DNA from: Hydrogenophaga sp.
GTDB lineage: Bacteria; Pseudomonadota; Gammaproteobacteria; Burkholderiales; Burkholderiaceae_C
Length of the DNA: 64,000 bases
Reading direction: 5' to 3'
NCBI RefSeq assembly: GCF_030373225.1
Contig: NZ_JAUCZG010000005.1
Span: 107,856 to 171,855 of the forward strand
Shown here piece after piece: positions 44,299 through 52,849 of the stretch; within the stretch, counting starts at the first letter, position 1; every line of letters starts with the position of its first letter. The translations under genes and the position numbers were made by a program. The notes under the pieces are model-generated. The model made no database searches and was not told the origin of the DNA. It saw only the letters and a list, made by a program, of their open reading frames with translations.

Positions 44299-45884
44299 GG
44301 GCTTCGACAGGCTCAGCCCGAACGGGGGTGGGCTCAGCCCGGGCGGTTGGATCGGTCGATCGCACGACAACAAACCCCGTTCAACCTGAGCCTGTCGAAG
44401 GGCCTCATTCCGATCACCCTGAGCTTGTCGAAGGGCCCGGCCAGCCGGCCACGCCCTACCACCACCTCGACGCCCTGCCCCGCGAGCTTTGGCGATGGGC
44501 GGTGGTGTGCAGCAGTGGCCAGCCTGCCGAGCGCCTGCCCCACCTGACGCGCTGGATGGAAGCCCTCCTGGCCGGCGCCCTGCCCGACGCCGCCCACGAC
44601 TTTGGCGACGCCGCCGCCACGCAGGCGCTGCGCCCGCTGCTGGTCGAGCTTGAACTGCTGACCCTCACGCAAGGCAGCGCACCCCTCACGCGGCAGGTGA
44701 TGCAGAGCCTGCTGTGGCACCTCGACAGCCTCATCGACCGCCCGGGCGGCGAGCCGCGCGAGCAGGCCATCGCGCGCATGCGCAGCGACTTCCGCGACAG
44801 CTGGGACCTGCAGCGCCAGGGCTGGGACGAGGTGCTCTCGCTGCTGCAGTCGCTGGGCGATCTGGCGCACCTGCGCTGGGACGATCTGCAGGGTCACCTG
44901 AACCGGCGCGAATGGGGTGAAGCGCGTCGCATCGGCGAACTGCTGCAGCGCCTGCCACAGCTCGCACGCTTCATCGACGGTGTGGGCCGGCGTGAGCAGG
45001 CGCCCCACCCACCTGCGCTCACCACCCGACCCGATGCCCGCGAACCGATGCCCGCGGTGCGCCATCCGGCCGATGAAGAAGAACGGCGGCCCGAACCCAC
45101 CGCCGTGGATGGTGTGCGCCGCTCGCGCACCCTCGCCCGCATGACCGGCGGCGAAAGCCTCCACCTCACCCACCCGGTGCTGCGCCGCCTGTGGCGCGCG
45201 CGTTTTGCCGAAGCACAGCTGCTCACCTACGACGACCGGGCCCGCGAGCAGTCGCAGCGCCCGCTGCCGCAACCCGAACCCCAGCCCCGGCGACGCAGCC
45301 CCGGCCATGCTGGACGCGGCCCGCTCATCGTGTGCCTGGACACCTCGGGATCGATGCGTGGCGCGCCGGAAAACGTGGCCAAGGCCTGCGTGCTGCAGGC
45401 CCTGCGCAGCGCGCATGCGCTGCGCAGGGCCTGCCGGCTGCTGGCCTTTGGCGGCCCCGACGAGCTGCTGGAGCGCGACCTGGCGCTGGACGCCGAGGGC
45501 CTGTCGCACCTGCTCGATCTCATGGGCCAGAGTTTCGATGGCGGCACCGACGTGCAGACGCCCATGGAGCGTGCCATCGAACTGGTGCAGACCACCGACT
45601 GGCACGACGCCGACCTGCTGATCGTGAGCGATGGCGAGTTCGGCGTGACGCACCACACCCTGGCGCAGCTGCGCGATGCCCGGCAACGGCTGGCGCTGCG
45701 GGTGCACGGCATCCTGATCGGCGACCGGGAGACCGTCGGTCTGGCCGAGGTGTGCGACCAGCTGCACTGGGTGCGCGAATGGCGCCGCTACGGCAGCGGA
45801 ACCACGGTGGTCGCCGACGGTTTTTCGCCGGTGCACAGCCGCAGCCTCACCGCGATGTACTTCCCCAACGCGATCCGTCGCTGA
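44295..45884 (+). CDS. VWA domain protein (ViaA-like) with REP-encoded N-terminus
   Basis: A von Willebrand factor A protein partnering the upstream MoxR ATPase. The MIDAS metal site is complete: LIVCLDTSGSMRGA near residue 355, SFDGGTDVQTP near 420, and LLIVSDGEF near 445. The conserved N-terminal helical part begins about HHLDALPRELWRWAVVCSSG. The start is uncertain. GTG 44295 overlaps the MoxR stop and gives 529 residues, but its first 55 residues (VRASTGSARTGVGSARAV..PEPVEGPHSDHPELVEGP) are direct translation of the REP repeats and have no VWA character. Later GTG codons inside the repeats or after them are alternatives. REP insertion has probably replaced the original start. Confidence 0.87.
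   Translation: MRASTGSARTGVGSARAVGSVDRTTTNPVQPEPVEGPHSDHPELVEGPGQPATPYHHLDALPRELWRWAVVCSSGQPAERLPHLTRWMEALLAGALPDAAHDFGDAAATQALRPLLVELELLTLTQGSAPLTRQVMQSLLWHLDSLIDRPGGEPREQAIARMRSDFRDSWDLQRQGWDEVLSLLQSLGDLAHLRWDDLQGHLNRREWGEARRIGELLQRLPQLARFIDGVGRREQAPHPPALTTRPDAREPMPAVRHPADEEERRPEPTAVDGVRRSRTLARMTGGESLHLTHPVLRRLWRARFAEAQLLTYDDRAREQSQRPLPQPEPQPRRRSPGHAGRGPLIVCLDTSGSMRGAPENVAKACVLQALRSAHALRRACRLLAFGGPDELLERDLALDAEGLSHLLDLMGQSFDGGTDVQTPMERAIELVQTTDWHDADLLIVSDGEFGVTHHTLAQLRDARQRLALRVHGILIGDRETVGLAEVCDQLHWVREWRRYGSGTTVVADGFSPVHSRSLTAMYFPNAIRR
44301..44436. repeat. REP cluster at the MoxR/VWA gene junction
   Basis: An inverted copy GCTTCGACAGGCTCAGCCCGAACG lies at 44301-44324. Direct relatives follow: CGTTCAACCTGAGCCTGTCGAAG at 44378-44400 and CCTGAGCTTGTCGAAGGG at about 44418-44435. 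A short GGCTCAGCCCGGGCGG half-copy is at 44331. Together they form a BIME-like unit of the same family as 18651-18780. It is read through in frame by the VWA coding sequence. Confidence 0.88.
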
Positions 45885-45900
45885 GCCCGGCGGCCCCGGT

Positions 45901-46641
45901 TCAGTCGCCCTGAAAACCGCCCGCCCGGCAGGTCACCACCAGCGTGTCGCGCCAGCCCAGCGCGTCGCCTTCCAGCGGCTGGATGGGTGTGCTCTCGTGG
46001 ATCACGCGCGCATCGTCGAGCAGCAGCAGCGACCACGGCTCGCGCAGCGTGAAGCGCTGCCCGCCCGGCCCGTTGGCCTCGAACACGCGGCTCTCGCCGC
46101 CCTTGATGCCCTGGCGACCCACCATGAACACGGCCACCAGATCCACGCCGTCGCGGTGCGCGCCCTCGGGTGTGGGCCGCCCGATGCCGTCGGTGGTGTC
46201 GATGCGAAACGGGTGGGCTTCCACAAACCAGGGCTGCTCACCGCGCAACGCGCTGGCCGCTTCGCCCAGACGGGTCAGCAGCCGGCCCCAGACCGGCAAG
46301 GCCACGACGGCGGGCTCCATGGGTTCGAACCAGCGCTGCATGCCGCCGTGCAGCGCGTTGTATTCGAGCGGCTGCCAATGCGCCCGGTGGGGCGCCTGCT
46401 GCACGCGCCCGCCCTGCACCACAAAGCAGCTGTGGCGCCGGCTGCGGTAGCGCCCGCCGTCCTTCAGGTAGGCATCGGCCGGCAGGTGGTCCCAGCCCCC
46501 GTGCAGCGAGCGCAGTTCGTCGGCGCTGGCGTCCAGCCAGGCGGCCACGCTGGCGGCGCCGAGCAGGGCGAACCCGGTGGACTTGAGGCTTGCATCGAGC
46601 TGCTGCAGGGGAACGTAGGGGGGCTGGAATTCGCTGGTCAT
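45901..46641 (-). CDS. 2OG-Fe(II) dioxygenase family protein
   Basis: A 246-residue protein of the 2OG-Fe_Oxy_2 (BsmA-like) group. The iron ligands are visible as HxD in TPEGAHRDGVDLVAVFMVGRQG near residue 160 and the distal His in LLLLDDARVIHESTPIQP near residue 215; the co-substrate Arg is probably GWRDTLV near the end. Amino acid hydroxylation is the known activity of some relatives; the substrate here is unknown. ATG 46641 replaces the track's longer start, which is antisense to the hemerythrin gene. It is convergent with the VWA gene. Confidence 0.86.
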   Translation of the reverse strand: MTSEFQPPYVPLQQLDASLKSTGFALLGAASVAAWLDASADELRSLHGGWDHLPADAYLKDGGRYRSRRHSCFVVQGGRVQQAPHRAHWQPLEYNALHGGMQRWFEPMEPAVVALPVWGRLLTRLGEAASALRGEQPWFVEAHPFRIDTTDGIGRPTPEGAHRDGVDLVAVFMVGRQGIKGGESRVFEANGPGGQRFTLREPWSLLLLDDARVIHESTPIQPLEGDALGWRDTLVVTCRAGGFQGD

Positions 46642-46764
46642 GGTGGGGCAGTTTACTGGCCGCCTCCGGGTCATCTGAACCGCTTTCATGCGCTGGATCA
46701 AAACACCGGCGCCAGCCCGCAGGCATGCTGCGCACAGGCCAGGTGGATGGCCGCAGGAGCAAAC

Positions 46765-47172
46765 ATGCAGGTATTGAAATGGACGCCGGCCTTGTGGCTG
46801 GGCTTTGAGCCCATGGACGAGATGAACCGCGAGTTCATGGAACTGCTGGGACGCGCCCAGGCGGCGCCAGACGACCAGGTGGTGCCGGCCTGGCAGGAAC
46901 TGGTGCAGCACGCCGCAGCGCATTTCGGCACCGAAGACGACTGGATGCGCCGCGAGGCGTTCGCCACGGCCGGGCAGCACACCATGGAACACCGCGTGGT
47001 GCTCAACCTCCTGCGCGAAGGCCTGGGCCAGGCGCAGCGCGGTGACCTCGCACCGGTGCGCCAGATGGCGTCCGAGCTCGGGGCCTGGTTCAGCCGGCAC
47101 ACGCAGACGCTGGACGCGGCGCTGGCGCTGCACATGCGCCGGGTCGGCACGCCTGAAGCGGCCGCGGCCTGA
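46765..47172 (+). CDS. bacteriohemerythrin
   Basis: A 135-residue single-domain hemerythrin binding O2 or sensing redox state via a di-iron site. The ligand pattern is intact: H near residue 20 is replaced by NREFMELLGR region, followed by HAAAHFGTEDDWMRREAF (HxxxHFxxED) and GQHTMEHRVVLN, then WFSRHTQTLDAALA with the last His. The N-terminus MQVLKWTPALWLGFEPMDEMNREF is typical of bacterial hemerythrins, although the first helix has Glu/Asn where a His ligand is often found. Cytoplasmic oxygen delivery or sensing is inferred. The ATG has GCAGGAGC upstream. Confidence 0.85.
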   Translation: MQVLKWTPALWLGFEPMDEMNREFMELLGRAQAAPDDQVVPAWQELVQHAAAHFGTEDDWMRREAFATAGQHTMEHRVVLNLLREGLGQAQRGDLAPVRQMASELGAWFSRHTQTLDAALALHMRRVGTPEAAAA

Positions 47173-47217
47173 GGCCACCGGTTGGTGGTTCAATCGGTGG
47201 GCAAAGAGGAGACAGAC

Positions 47218-48018
47218 ATGAACGAAGCCACACCCGCGACCGACCAGCCCGGCGAACCCCCGCGCCCGCCCTCGGTGTTCGACCTGCGCATCACCGAGCT
47301 GAACGCGGGCGACCCGCTGCGCTGGCTGCGAATGGGATGGGCCGACTTCCTGCGCTGTCCGCGCACAGGACTCTTCTACGGCCTGTGTTTTTTCCTCATG
47401 GGACATGCGCTGCTGGCGGTGTTTCGCGCCGCGCCGGCATATGTGCTGGCACTGAGCGCGGGCTTTCTGCTGATGGGCCCCTTCCTCTGCCTGGGCCTGT
47501 ACGACACCAGCCGTGCCTTGCAGAACGGGCAGCAGCCTTCGCTGCGCGCCTCGCTGCTGGCGTGGCGCCCCACCCAGGGCACGATGGCCATCTTTGCCGG
47601 CGTGTTGCTGATCCTGGAGATGCTGTGGGGCCGGGCATCGCTGGTGGTGTTTGCCGTCACCTTCAACACCATGCCATCCACCGCGAACCTGCTGGCCCAG
47701 CTGTTCAATCCCGACAACCTGTCGTTCCTGATCACCTACACCGTGGTCGGCGGCGTGTTCGCGGGCCTGATCTTCGTCACCAGCGTGATCTCGATCCCGA
47801 TGATCCTGGACCGCCGGGTCGATGCGATTTCAGCCGGTCTCACCAGCATGCGGGCCTGCGTGCAGAACCCCGGCGTCATGCTGCAGTGGGGTGCACTGAT
47901 CACGCTGCTCATGATTCTTGCGATGCTGCCGCTGTTTCTGGGCTTGCTGGTGCTGGGGCCGGTGGTGGGTCACGCCACCTGGCACGCCTACCAGGGCACG
48001 GTCAGCGACCCGGCCTGA
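47218..48018 (+). CDS. DUF2189 multi-pass membrane protein
   Basis: A 266-residue inner-membrane protein of the DUF2189 family. It starts with a soluble Pro-rich N-terminus, then RITELNAGDPLRWLRMGWADFLRCPRTGLFYGLCFFLMGHALLA, which is the family signature. About six helices follow, including LLMGPFLCLGLYDTSRALQNGQ and SVISIPMILDRRVDAISAG. Its function is unknown; relatives are sometimes next to cytochrome genes, which are not seen here. AAAGAGGAGACAG precedes the ATG. The gene follows the hemerythrin by 45 bp on the same strand. Confidence 0.9.
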   Translation: MNEATPATDQPGEPPRPPSVFDLRITELNAGDPLRWLRMGWADFLRCPRTGLFYGLCFFLMGHALLAVFRAAPAYVLALSAGFLLMGPFLCLGLYDTSRALQNGQQPSLRASLLAWRPTQGTMAIFAGVLLILEMLWGRASLVVFAVTFNTMPSTANLLAQLFNPDNLSFLITYTVVGGVFAGLIFVTSVISIPMILDRRVDAISAGLTSMRACVQNPGVMLQWGALITLLMILAMLPLFLGLLVLGPVVGHATWHAYQGTVSDPA

Positions 48019-48024
48019 GGCGCT

Positions 48025-48390
48025 TCAGCGGGCGCGGGGTGCGTCACCGCGGCGGGTACTGCCGCGGCGGCCCGGGCGCTTGCCCAGCAAGGCCGGCTCG
48101 ATGCTGTCCTCGAACAGCGGCCACAGGGCCTGCACGCTCTCGAGCGCGGCCTCTTCACCCATGGAGCGGCACAGACGCTGGTGCAGCTCCACCCGCAGGA
48201 ACCACAGGCTTTTCGGGTCCACCGCCACCAGCAACCGGTGCCGCAGCCGCTCGTCTTCCCAGCCGGCGTCGGGTGGCAGCAGGTCGACCATGGCACGGCG
48301 GATGCGGGAGAGGGTGGCGGGATCGTGACGGGCGGGAGTGCTCGTCAGGCGTTGTGTGACGGTGTCCAGAATGGTGGTGAAGATGCTCAC
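48025..48390 (-). CDS. hypothetical protein, 121 aa
   Basis: Starts at GTG with MSIFTTILDTVTQRLTSTPARHDPATLSRIRRAMVDLLPPDAGWEDERLRHRLLVAVDPKSLWFLRVELHQRLCRSMGEEAALESVQALWPLFEDSIEPALLGKRPGRRG. It has a mainly helical, soluble, charged composition and a basic tail. I do not recognise a family; the conserved look of the middle (LWFLRVELHQRLCRSMGEEAA) and good codon bias make it likely real. It is convergent with the DUF2189 gene, six bases apart. No operon partner. Confidence 0.62.
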   Translation of the reverse strand: MSIFTTILDTVTQRLTSTPARHDPATLSRIRRAMVDLLPPDAGWEDERLRHRLLVAVDPKSLWFLRVELHQRLCRSMGEEAALESVQALWPLFEDSIEPALLGKRPGRRGSTRRGDAPRAR

Positions 48391-48499
48391 TGGTCAGCGA
48401 TCTGTTTTGTTGTTTGGGCCATGAACCAACACAACGCATTCAAGGGATGCGTATTCCCACCTCTGCCCCCGCGTTTGTAACACGCCGTGCGGGAGCCCT

Positions 48500-49498
48500 T
48501 CAACGATTCACATCCACCACCAGCCGCCCGCGCACCCTGCCGGCCAGCAATTCGGTGGCTGCGGCGATGGCCTCGGCCAGACCGATCTCCTGTGTGATGG
48601 CCGCGAGTTGCCCGCGGTTCAGGGTGCTGGCCAGGGCGTCCCAGGCGGCCACGCGCCGGGCCATCGGCGCCATCACGCTGTCGATGCCGTGCAGCGTGAT
48701 GCCGCGCAGGATGAAGGGCGCCACGCTGGCCGGCAGGTCCATGCCCTGGGCCAGGCCGCAGGCGGCCACGGCGCCCCCGTAACGCGTGCTGGCGCAGGCG
48801 TTGGCCAGGGTGTGGCTGCCCACCGAATCGACCACACCGATCCAGCGTTCCTTCTGCAGGGGCTTGCCGGGCGCGCCCAGCGTGTTGCGGTCGATCACTG
48901 CCGAAGCGCCGAGCGACTTCAGGTGCTCCGCGTCCTGCAGACGGCCGGTGGATGCGACCACCGTGTGGCCCAGACCCGCCAGCAAGGAAACGGCCACGCT
49001 GCCCACCCCGCCGTTGGCACCGGTCACCAGCACCTCGCCGCTGCCGGGCGCAACACCCGCCTCCATCCAGTGCCGCTGCAGCGCCATCACGCACAGCATG
49101 GCGGTGTAGCCCGCGGTGCCGATGGCCATGGCGTCGCGCGCGCTCAGGCCCTGCGGCAGGGCCACCAGCCAGTCGCCCTTGACGCGGGCCAGCTGGGCCA
49201 GCCCGCCCCAGTGGTTCTCGCCCACGCCGAAGCCGTTGAGCAGCACGCGGTCGCCGCTCTTCCAGGCCGGGTGGTCGCTGTGCGTGACCGTGCCGGCCAG
49301 ATCGATGCCCGGCACCATGGGAAAACTGCGCACCACCGGCGACTTGCCGGTGATGGCCAGGCCATCCTTGTAATTGAGGGTGGACCAGTCCACGCGCACC
49401 GTCACATCGCCGGCGGCGGGCAACTGCGCTTCGTCGAGGCGGGTCAGGTCACAGCGGTAGCCGCTCTCGGGCTGGGTGATCACGAGTGCGTTGAACAT
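48500..49498 (-). CDS. AcuI-like acrylyl-CoA reductase / MDR oxidoreductase
   Basis: A 332-residue medium-chain zinc-independent dehydrogenase. It starts MFNALVITQPESGYRCDLTRLDEAQLPAAGDVTVRVDWSTLNYKDGLAITG, the YhdH/AcuI N-terminus. GIDLAGTV, GWGVGENHWGG-like GFGVGENHWGGLAQ, and the NADPH-binding VTGANGGVGSVAVSLL are characteristic. AcuI relatives reduce acryloyl-CoA to propionyl-CoA; the actual substrate is inferred. It stands last in a minus-strand run after the acyl-CoA ligase and a small membrane protein, which suggests acid/CoA-ester metabolism. The start ATG at 49498 replaces the track's longer start. Confidence 0.87.
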   Translation of the reverse strand: MFNALVITQPESGYRCDLTRLDEAQLPAAGDVTVRVDWSTLNYKDGLAITGKSPVVRSFPMVPGIDLAGTVTHSDHPAWKSGDRVLLNGFGVGENHWGGLAQLARVKGDWLVALPQGLSARDAMAIGTAGYTAMLCVMALQRHWMEAGVAPGSGEVLVTGANGGVGSVAVSLLAGLGHTVVASTGRLQDAEHLKSLGASAVIDRNTLGAPGKPLQKERWIGVVDSVGSHTLANACASTRYGGAVAACGLAQGMDLPASVAPFILRGITLHGIDSVMAPMARRVAAWDALASTLNRGQLAAITQEIGLAEAIAAATELLAGRVRGRLVVDVNR

Positions 49499-49506
49499 GG
49501 CGTCTC

Positions 49507-49758
49507 CTAAGGGGAAGTGGATGGGTCTGCGGGCCGGTCCGGATCGGTCTCGCGCCACAGGCGCACCGTCAGCCACCAGCCGATCAGGGAATTGGTGAGC
49601 GCGAACACGCTGACCACCAGGCGGATGCCCATGGGCGGATCGGTCAACTGCAGGAAGCCGATCATGAAACTGGACAGCGCATTGAAGCCCAGCATGAGCC
49701 AGAACAGGCTGCGCCGGGGCTGCCAGAGGCGGTGAAAGATGTGCTCGATCGAAGGCAT
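49507..49758 (-). CDS. small two-helix membrane protein
   Basis: An 83-residue protein, MPSIEHIFHRLWQPRRSLFWLMLGFNALSSFMIGFLQLTDPPMGIRLVVSVFALTNSLIGWWLTVRLW, with two hydrophobic helices. It begins four bases after the stop of the acyl-CoA ligase and ends eight bases before the AcuI-like start, so translational coupling is likely. The track start at 49848 would overlap the ligase gene. I do not recognise the family; it may help the membrane association of its neighbours. Confidence 0.68.
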   Translation of the reverse strand: MPSIEHIFHRLWQPRRSLFWLMLGFNALSSFMIGFLQLTDPPMGIRLVVSVFALTNSLIGWWLTVRLWRETDPDRPADPSTSP

Positions 49759-49762
49759 GCCG

Positions 49763-51493
49763 TCATTGTGCCGGCGCGGCGCGCGCGGCTTCCTGCTCCT
49801 GAAGCAGCCGCCACATGACCTTGCCGCTGCCACTCTTGGGCAAGGCACTGACGAACTCGACGCTGCGGGGACACTTGTAGATCGCCATGTGCTCGCGGCA
49901 CCAGTCCAGGATCTCCTGTTCGGTGGTGCTGCCCCGGTGCGACTCGCGCAGCACCACCACCGCCTTCACGCTCTCGCCACGGTAGGCGTCGGTGGTGGCG
50001 ATGACGCAGGCCTCGGCGATGGCGGGGTGTTTGAACATCAGCAGCTCGACCTCGGCCGGCCAGACCTTGAATCCGCTGGCGTTGATCATGCGTTTGAGCC
50101 GGTCGGTGATGAAGTAGTAACCATCCTCGTCCACCCGGCCCAGGTCGCCCGAGCGGAAGAAGCGCTTGCCCTCGAAGCTGATGAAGGCGGCCTCGGTGGC
50201 CTCGGGCCGTTTCCAGTAGCCGTCGAACACCTCGGGTCCGTGGATGATGATCTCGCCGGCTTCGCCTTGCGGCATCTCCTGCAGGGTGAGCGGGTCCACC
50301 ACCCGGGCCTCGGTGCTCAGGAACGGCACGCCCAGGCACTGCTGCTTGGGCGCATCGGGCGGGTTGCTGTGCGAGGGTGCGGCGGTTTCGGTCAGGCCAT
50401 AACCTTCCGCGTACCGCAGCCCGAAGAGCTCGAGCAGTCGCTGTGCCACCGCCTGCGGCATGGCCGCACCGCCACCGCCGATGTAGACCAGGCTGGAGAG
50501 GTCGTACTCCTCGAAGCTCGGGCTGGCGAGCAGGTCGATCACCATGGTGGGTATGTTGGTCCAGTGGGTCACACGCCAGCGCGAGATGAGCCGCCCGGCG
50601 AGTTCACGGTCCCAGCGCGGCATCATGACGATGGTGGCGCCGGTGTACACCCCGGCGTGCATGCCGGTGACCATGCCGGTGATGTGGAACAGCGGCACCA
50701 CCAGCAGCATCACGTTCTCGGCGGCGCCGTTGCCCCACACGCTGCAGGCCACCGCGTTGTGCATGAGCGTGCTGTGCGGGTGCATGCAGCCCTTGGGCAG
50801 ACCGGTGGTGCCGCTGGTGTAGGGCAGAACGGCCAGATCCGTCGGCACGCGGTTGTGCTCGGGCGCCGGCGCCGTGCAGGCCAGTGCGCCGGCCCAGTCG
50901 CACACCGAGCCACCGGGCAGATCGGGCGTGGCATGGTGCGTGCCCAGCCAGTCGCGCCACGCGGCAGGCACATCGGCCTGGGGACCGATGGCTTCGCTGT
51001 AGTGGGACACCACCAGGTGGCGCAGGCGCCCGGCCGCCGGCACGGCCGCGTTCGCCTTGAGCAGCTCACCGGCGAGGTCGGCGGCGACCACCGCCACGCG
51101 CGCATCGGGGTCGGTGATGTAGTGCTGAAGTTCGTCCGACCGGTTCATCGGATTGACCGGCACCACCACCGCATTGGCGCGCAGGATCGCGAAGTGGGCC
51201 ACGACCCACTGCGGGCAGTTCTGCATCAGCAGGATCACGCGGTCGCCGTCCTCCACACCCTGCGAGCGCAGGTGGGCCGCGAGCCGTTGCGCCTGGTCGA
51301 ACAGCTGGCGGTAGGTGATCACCTGGTCAAAAAAGACCAGCGCGGGCTTGTCGGGGTAGCGCAAGGCGCTCACCGCCAGGTTGTGCCACAGCGAGGTGGC
51401 TGGCGGGGAGAGCCGCAGCGGCAGCCGCCTGGGCCAGAACCGGTGGTGCGCCTGGGCCGAAGGCCTTTCGCCCTCAGGGGTGATTCGGGTCAT
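49763..51493 (-). CDS. AMP-dependent acyl-CoA ligase (long-chain-fatty-acid--CoA ligase family)
   Basis: A 576-residue acyl-adenylate-forming ligase, activating a carboxylic acid with ATP and CoA. The P-loop-like motif is AVLPYTSGTTGLPKGCMHPH near residue 205. YAEGYGLTETAAPSHS and GEIIIHGPEVFDGYWKRPEATEAAF are the A5/A7 blocks, and FRSGDLGRVDEDGYYFITDRLKRMINASGFKVWPAEVE is the hinge and A8 region. The catalytic Lys is in PKSGSGKVMWRLL at the end. The substrate is unknown; long-chain or aromatic acids are possible. I start at ATG 51493; the longer track form runs through the divergent regulatory region. First of a three-gene minus-strand run. Confidence 0.93.
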   Translation of the reverse strand: MTRITPEGERPSAQAHHRFWPRRLPLRLSPPATSLWHNLAVSALRYPDKPALVFFDQVITYRQLFDQAQRLAAHLRSQGVEDGDRVILLMQNCPQWVVAHFAILRANAVVVPVNPMNRSDELQHYITDPDARVAVVAADLAGELLKANAAVPAAGRLRHLVVSHYSEAIGPQADVPAAWRDWLGTHHATPDLPGGSVCDWAGALACTAPAPEHNRVPTDLAVLPYTSGTTGLPKGCMHPHSTLMHNAVACSVWGNGAAENVMLLVVPLFHITGMVTGMHAGVYTGATIVMMPRWDRELAGRLISRWRVTHWTNIPTMVIDLLASPSFEEYDLSSLVYIGGGGAAMPQAVAQRLLELFGLRYAEGYGLTETAAPSHSNPPDAPKQQCLGVPFLSTEARVVDPLTLQEMPQGEAGEIIIHGPEVFDGYWKRPEATEAAFISFEGKRFFRSGDLGRVDEDGYYFITDRLKRMINASGFKVWPAEVELLMFKHPAIAEACVIATTDAYRGESVKAVVVLRESHRGSTTEQEILDWCREHMAIYKCPRSVEFVSALPKSGSGKVMWRLLQEQEAARAAPAQ

Positions 51494-51804
51494 GTGCCTG
51501 TCTCCATGTTTTTGGTCTGCCACCGAAGGATACGGGTCGACCCGCCGATGTGAAAACCGGCCTGTCGCGACTGGGACCTCGGCGTTGCCGGTGTTTGGCA
51601 CGGAAGCTGCATGCCGACACCGGTAGGGGTACCACCGTGGGTGGCTCGACGTGTCGGCATGTGTTTTTTGCATGGCTTTCCCACGTAAACCCCGATCCAG
51701 GGTCCAAAAGGCCAGGGATACATTCGGTTGCGGTCGTCTGGTGCACCCAACAGGTGCGCCGGTAACGCCGACAGACATCCTTTCAAACACAACGGAGAGA
51801 CCCG
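51494..51804 (+). promoter_or_regulatory. 311-bp divergent spacer with structured leader before aapJ
   Basis: No convincing gene lies here; the 71-aa ORF at 51550..51765 is Arg/Cys-rich and probably spurious. It should hold promoters for the ligase run and for the aap operon. A long hairpin with an inner hairpin and T-run spans 51610-51667. A second hairpin of eight pairs lies at about 51742-51762. The ribosome binding site GGAGAG precedes the aapJ ATG. Confidence 0.6.
51610..51667 (+). terminator. nested hairpin plus T-run (possible attenuator)
   Basis: CATGCCGACAC (51610-51620) pairs perfectly with GTGTCGGCATG (51651-51661). The 30-base loop holds an inner stem CCACC/GGTGG. The outer stem is followed by TGTTTTTT. 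It resembles an intrinsic terminator or attenuator, about 140 bp before aapJ. I cannot assign it to a known riboswitch class. Confidence 0.55.
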
Positions 51805-52833
51805 ATGAAGACAACGACCCTGAAACTCGCGGCCCTGGGCCTGGGCGCAGCCGCCACCCTGGCCAGCCTGCCGGCACATGCAGGCAAGGACCTGGATGCC
51901 ATCAAGAAACGCGGTGAGCTGATCTGCGGCGTCAGCACCGGCCTGGCCGGCTTCTCTGCCGCTGACAGCCAGGGCAAGTGGAGTGGTCTGGACGTGGACG
52001 TGTGCCGCTCTGTCGCCGCGGCCGTGCTCAACGACCCCAACAAGGTGCGCTACGTGCCCTTGAATGCAGCGCAGCGTTTCACGGCCCTGCAGTCCGGCGA
52101 AGTCGACCTGCTGCCGCGCAACACCACCTGGACGCTCACCCGCGACGCATCGCTGGGTCTGCACTTCACCGGCGTCAATTTTTACGACGGTCAGGGCTTC
52201 ATGGTTCCCAAGGCCCTGAATGTGAAGAGCGCCAAAGACCTCAAGGGCGCCACCGTTTGCGTGCAGTCCGGCACCACCACCGAGCTCAACCTGAGCGACT
52301 ACTCGCGCGCCAACAACCTCAACCTGCGCCCCATCGTGTTCGCCGAACTGGCCGCCACCAACGCCGCCTACTTCGCCGGCCGTTGCCAGGCCTACACCAC
52401 CGACGCTTCGGGCCTGGCCTCGATCCGCTCGAAGGAAGCCGCCAAGCCCGACGACCACATGATCCTGCCCGAGCTGATCTCCAAGGAACCCCTCGGCCCG
52501 GCCGTTCGCCGTGGTGACGACGAGTTCTTTGCGATCGTGAAATGGGTCGGCTACGCGCTGCTGGAAGCCGAAGAACTCGGCATCACCGCTGCCAACGTGG
52601 ACGCCATGAAGCGCGACAGCAAAAACCCGAACGTGCTGCGCCTGCTGGGCGGCGGCACCGAAGACACGGGCAAGCTGCTGGGTCTGGACAAGGACTGGGC
52701 CGTGCGCGCCGTCAAGGCCGTGGGCAACTACGGTGAAGCCTACGAACGCAACATCACCCCGATCGGCCTGCCGCGCGGCGTCAACGCGCTGTGGAACAAG
52801 GGCGGCCTGATGTACCCCATGCCCGTTCGCTGA
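51805..52833 (+). CDS. aapJ: general amino acid ABC transporter substrate-binding protein AapJ-like
   Basis: A periplasmic binding protein of 342 residues for polar L-amino acids. The signal peptide is MKTTTLKLAALGLGAAATLASLPAHAGKD. The AapJ/BztA family marks are KKRGELICGVSTGLAGFSAADSQGKWSGLDVDVCRSVAAAVL, RFTALQSGEVDLLPRNTTWTLTRDASLGLHFTGVNFYDGQGFMV, and a C-terminal GLMYPMPVR. The Bacterial SBP3 fold binds the ligand through the conserved acidic residue and Arg in these blocks. It is the first gene of the aapJQMP-type operon. A perfect hairpin after the gene probably gives higher expression of this subunit. Confidence 0.93.
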   Translation: MKTTTLKLAALGLGAAATLASLPAHAGKDLDAIKKRGELICGVSTGLAGFSAADSQGKWSGLDVDVCRSVAAAVLNDPNKVRYVPLNAAQRFTALQSGEVDLLPRNTTWTLTRDASLGLHFTGVNFYDGQGFMVPKALNVKSAKDLKGATVCVQSGTTTELNLSDYSRANNLNLRPIVFAELAATNAAYFAGRCQAYTTDASGLASIRSKEAAKPDDHMILPELISKEPLGPAVRRGDDEFFAIVKWVGYALLEAEELGITAANVDAMKRDSKNPNVLRLLGGGTEDTGKLLGLDKDWAVRAVKAVGNYGEAYERNITPIGLPRGVNALWNKGGLMYPMPVR

Positions 52834-52849
52834 TCGCGCGATCCGGGTT

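Noticed and set aside
41560-44373. 937-aa minus-strand ORF
   Set aside because: Antisense to the thiolase and MoxR genes, with no domain signal and shadow composition (VHVRA, HGHAHR).
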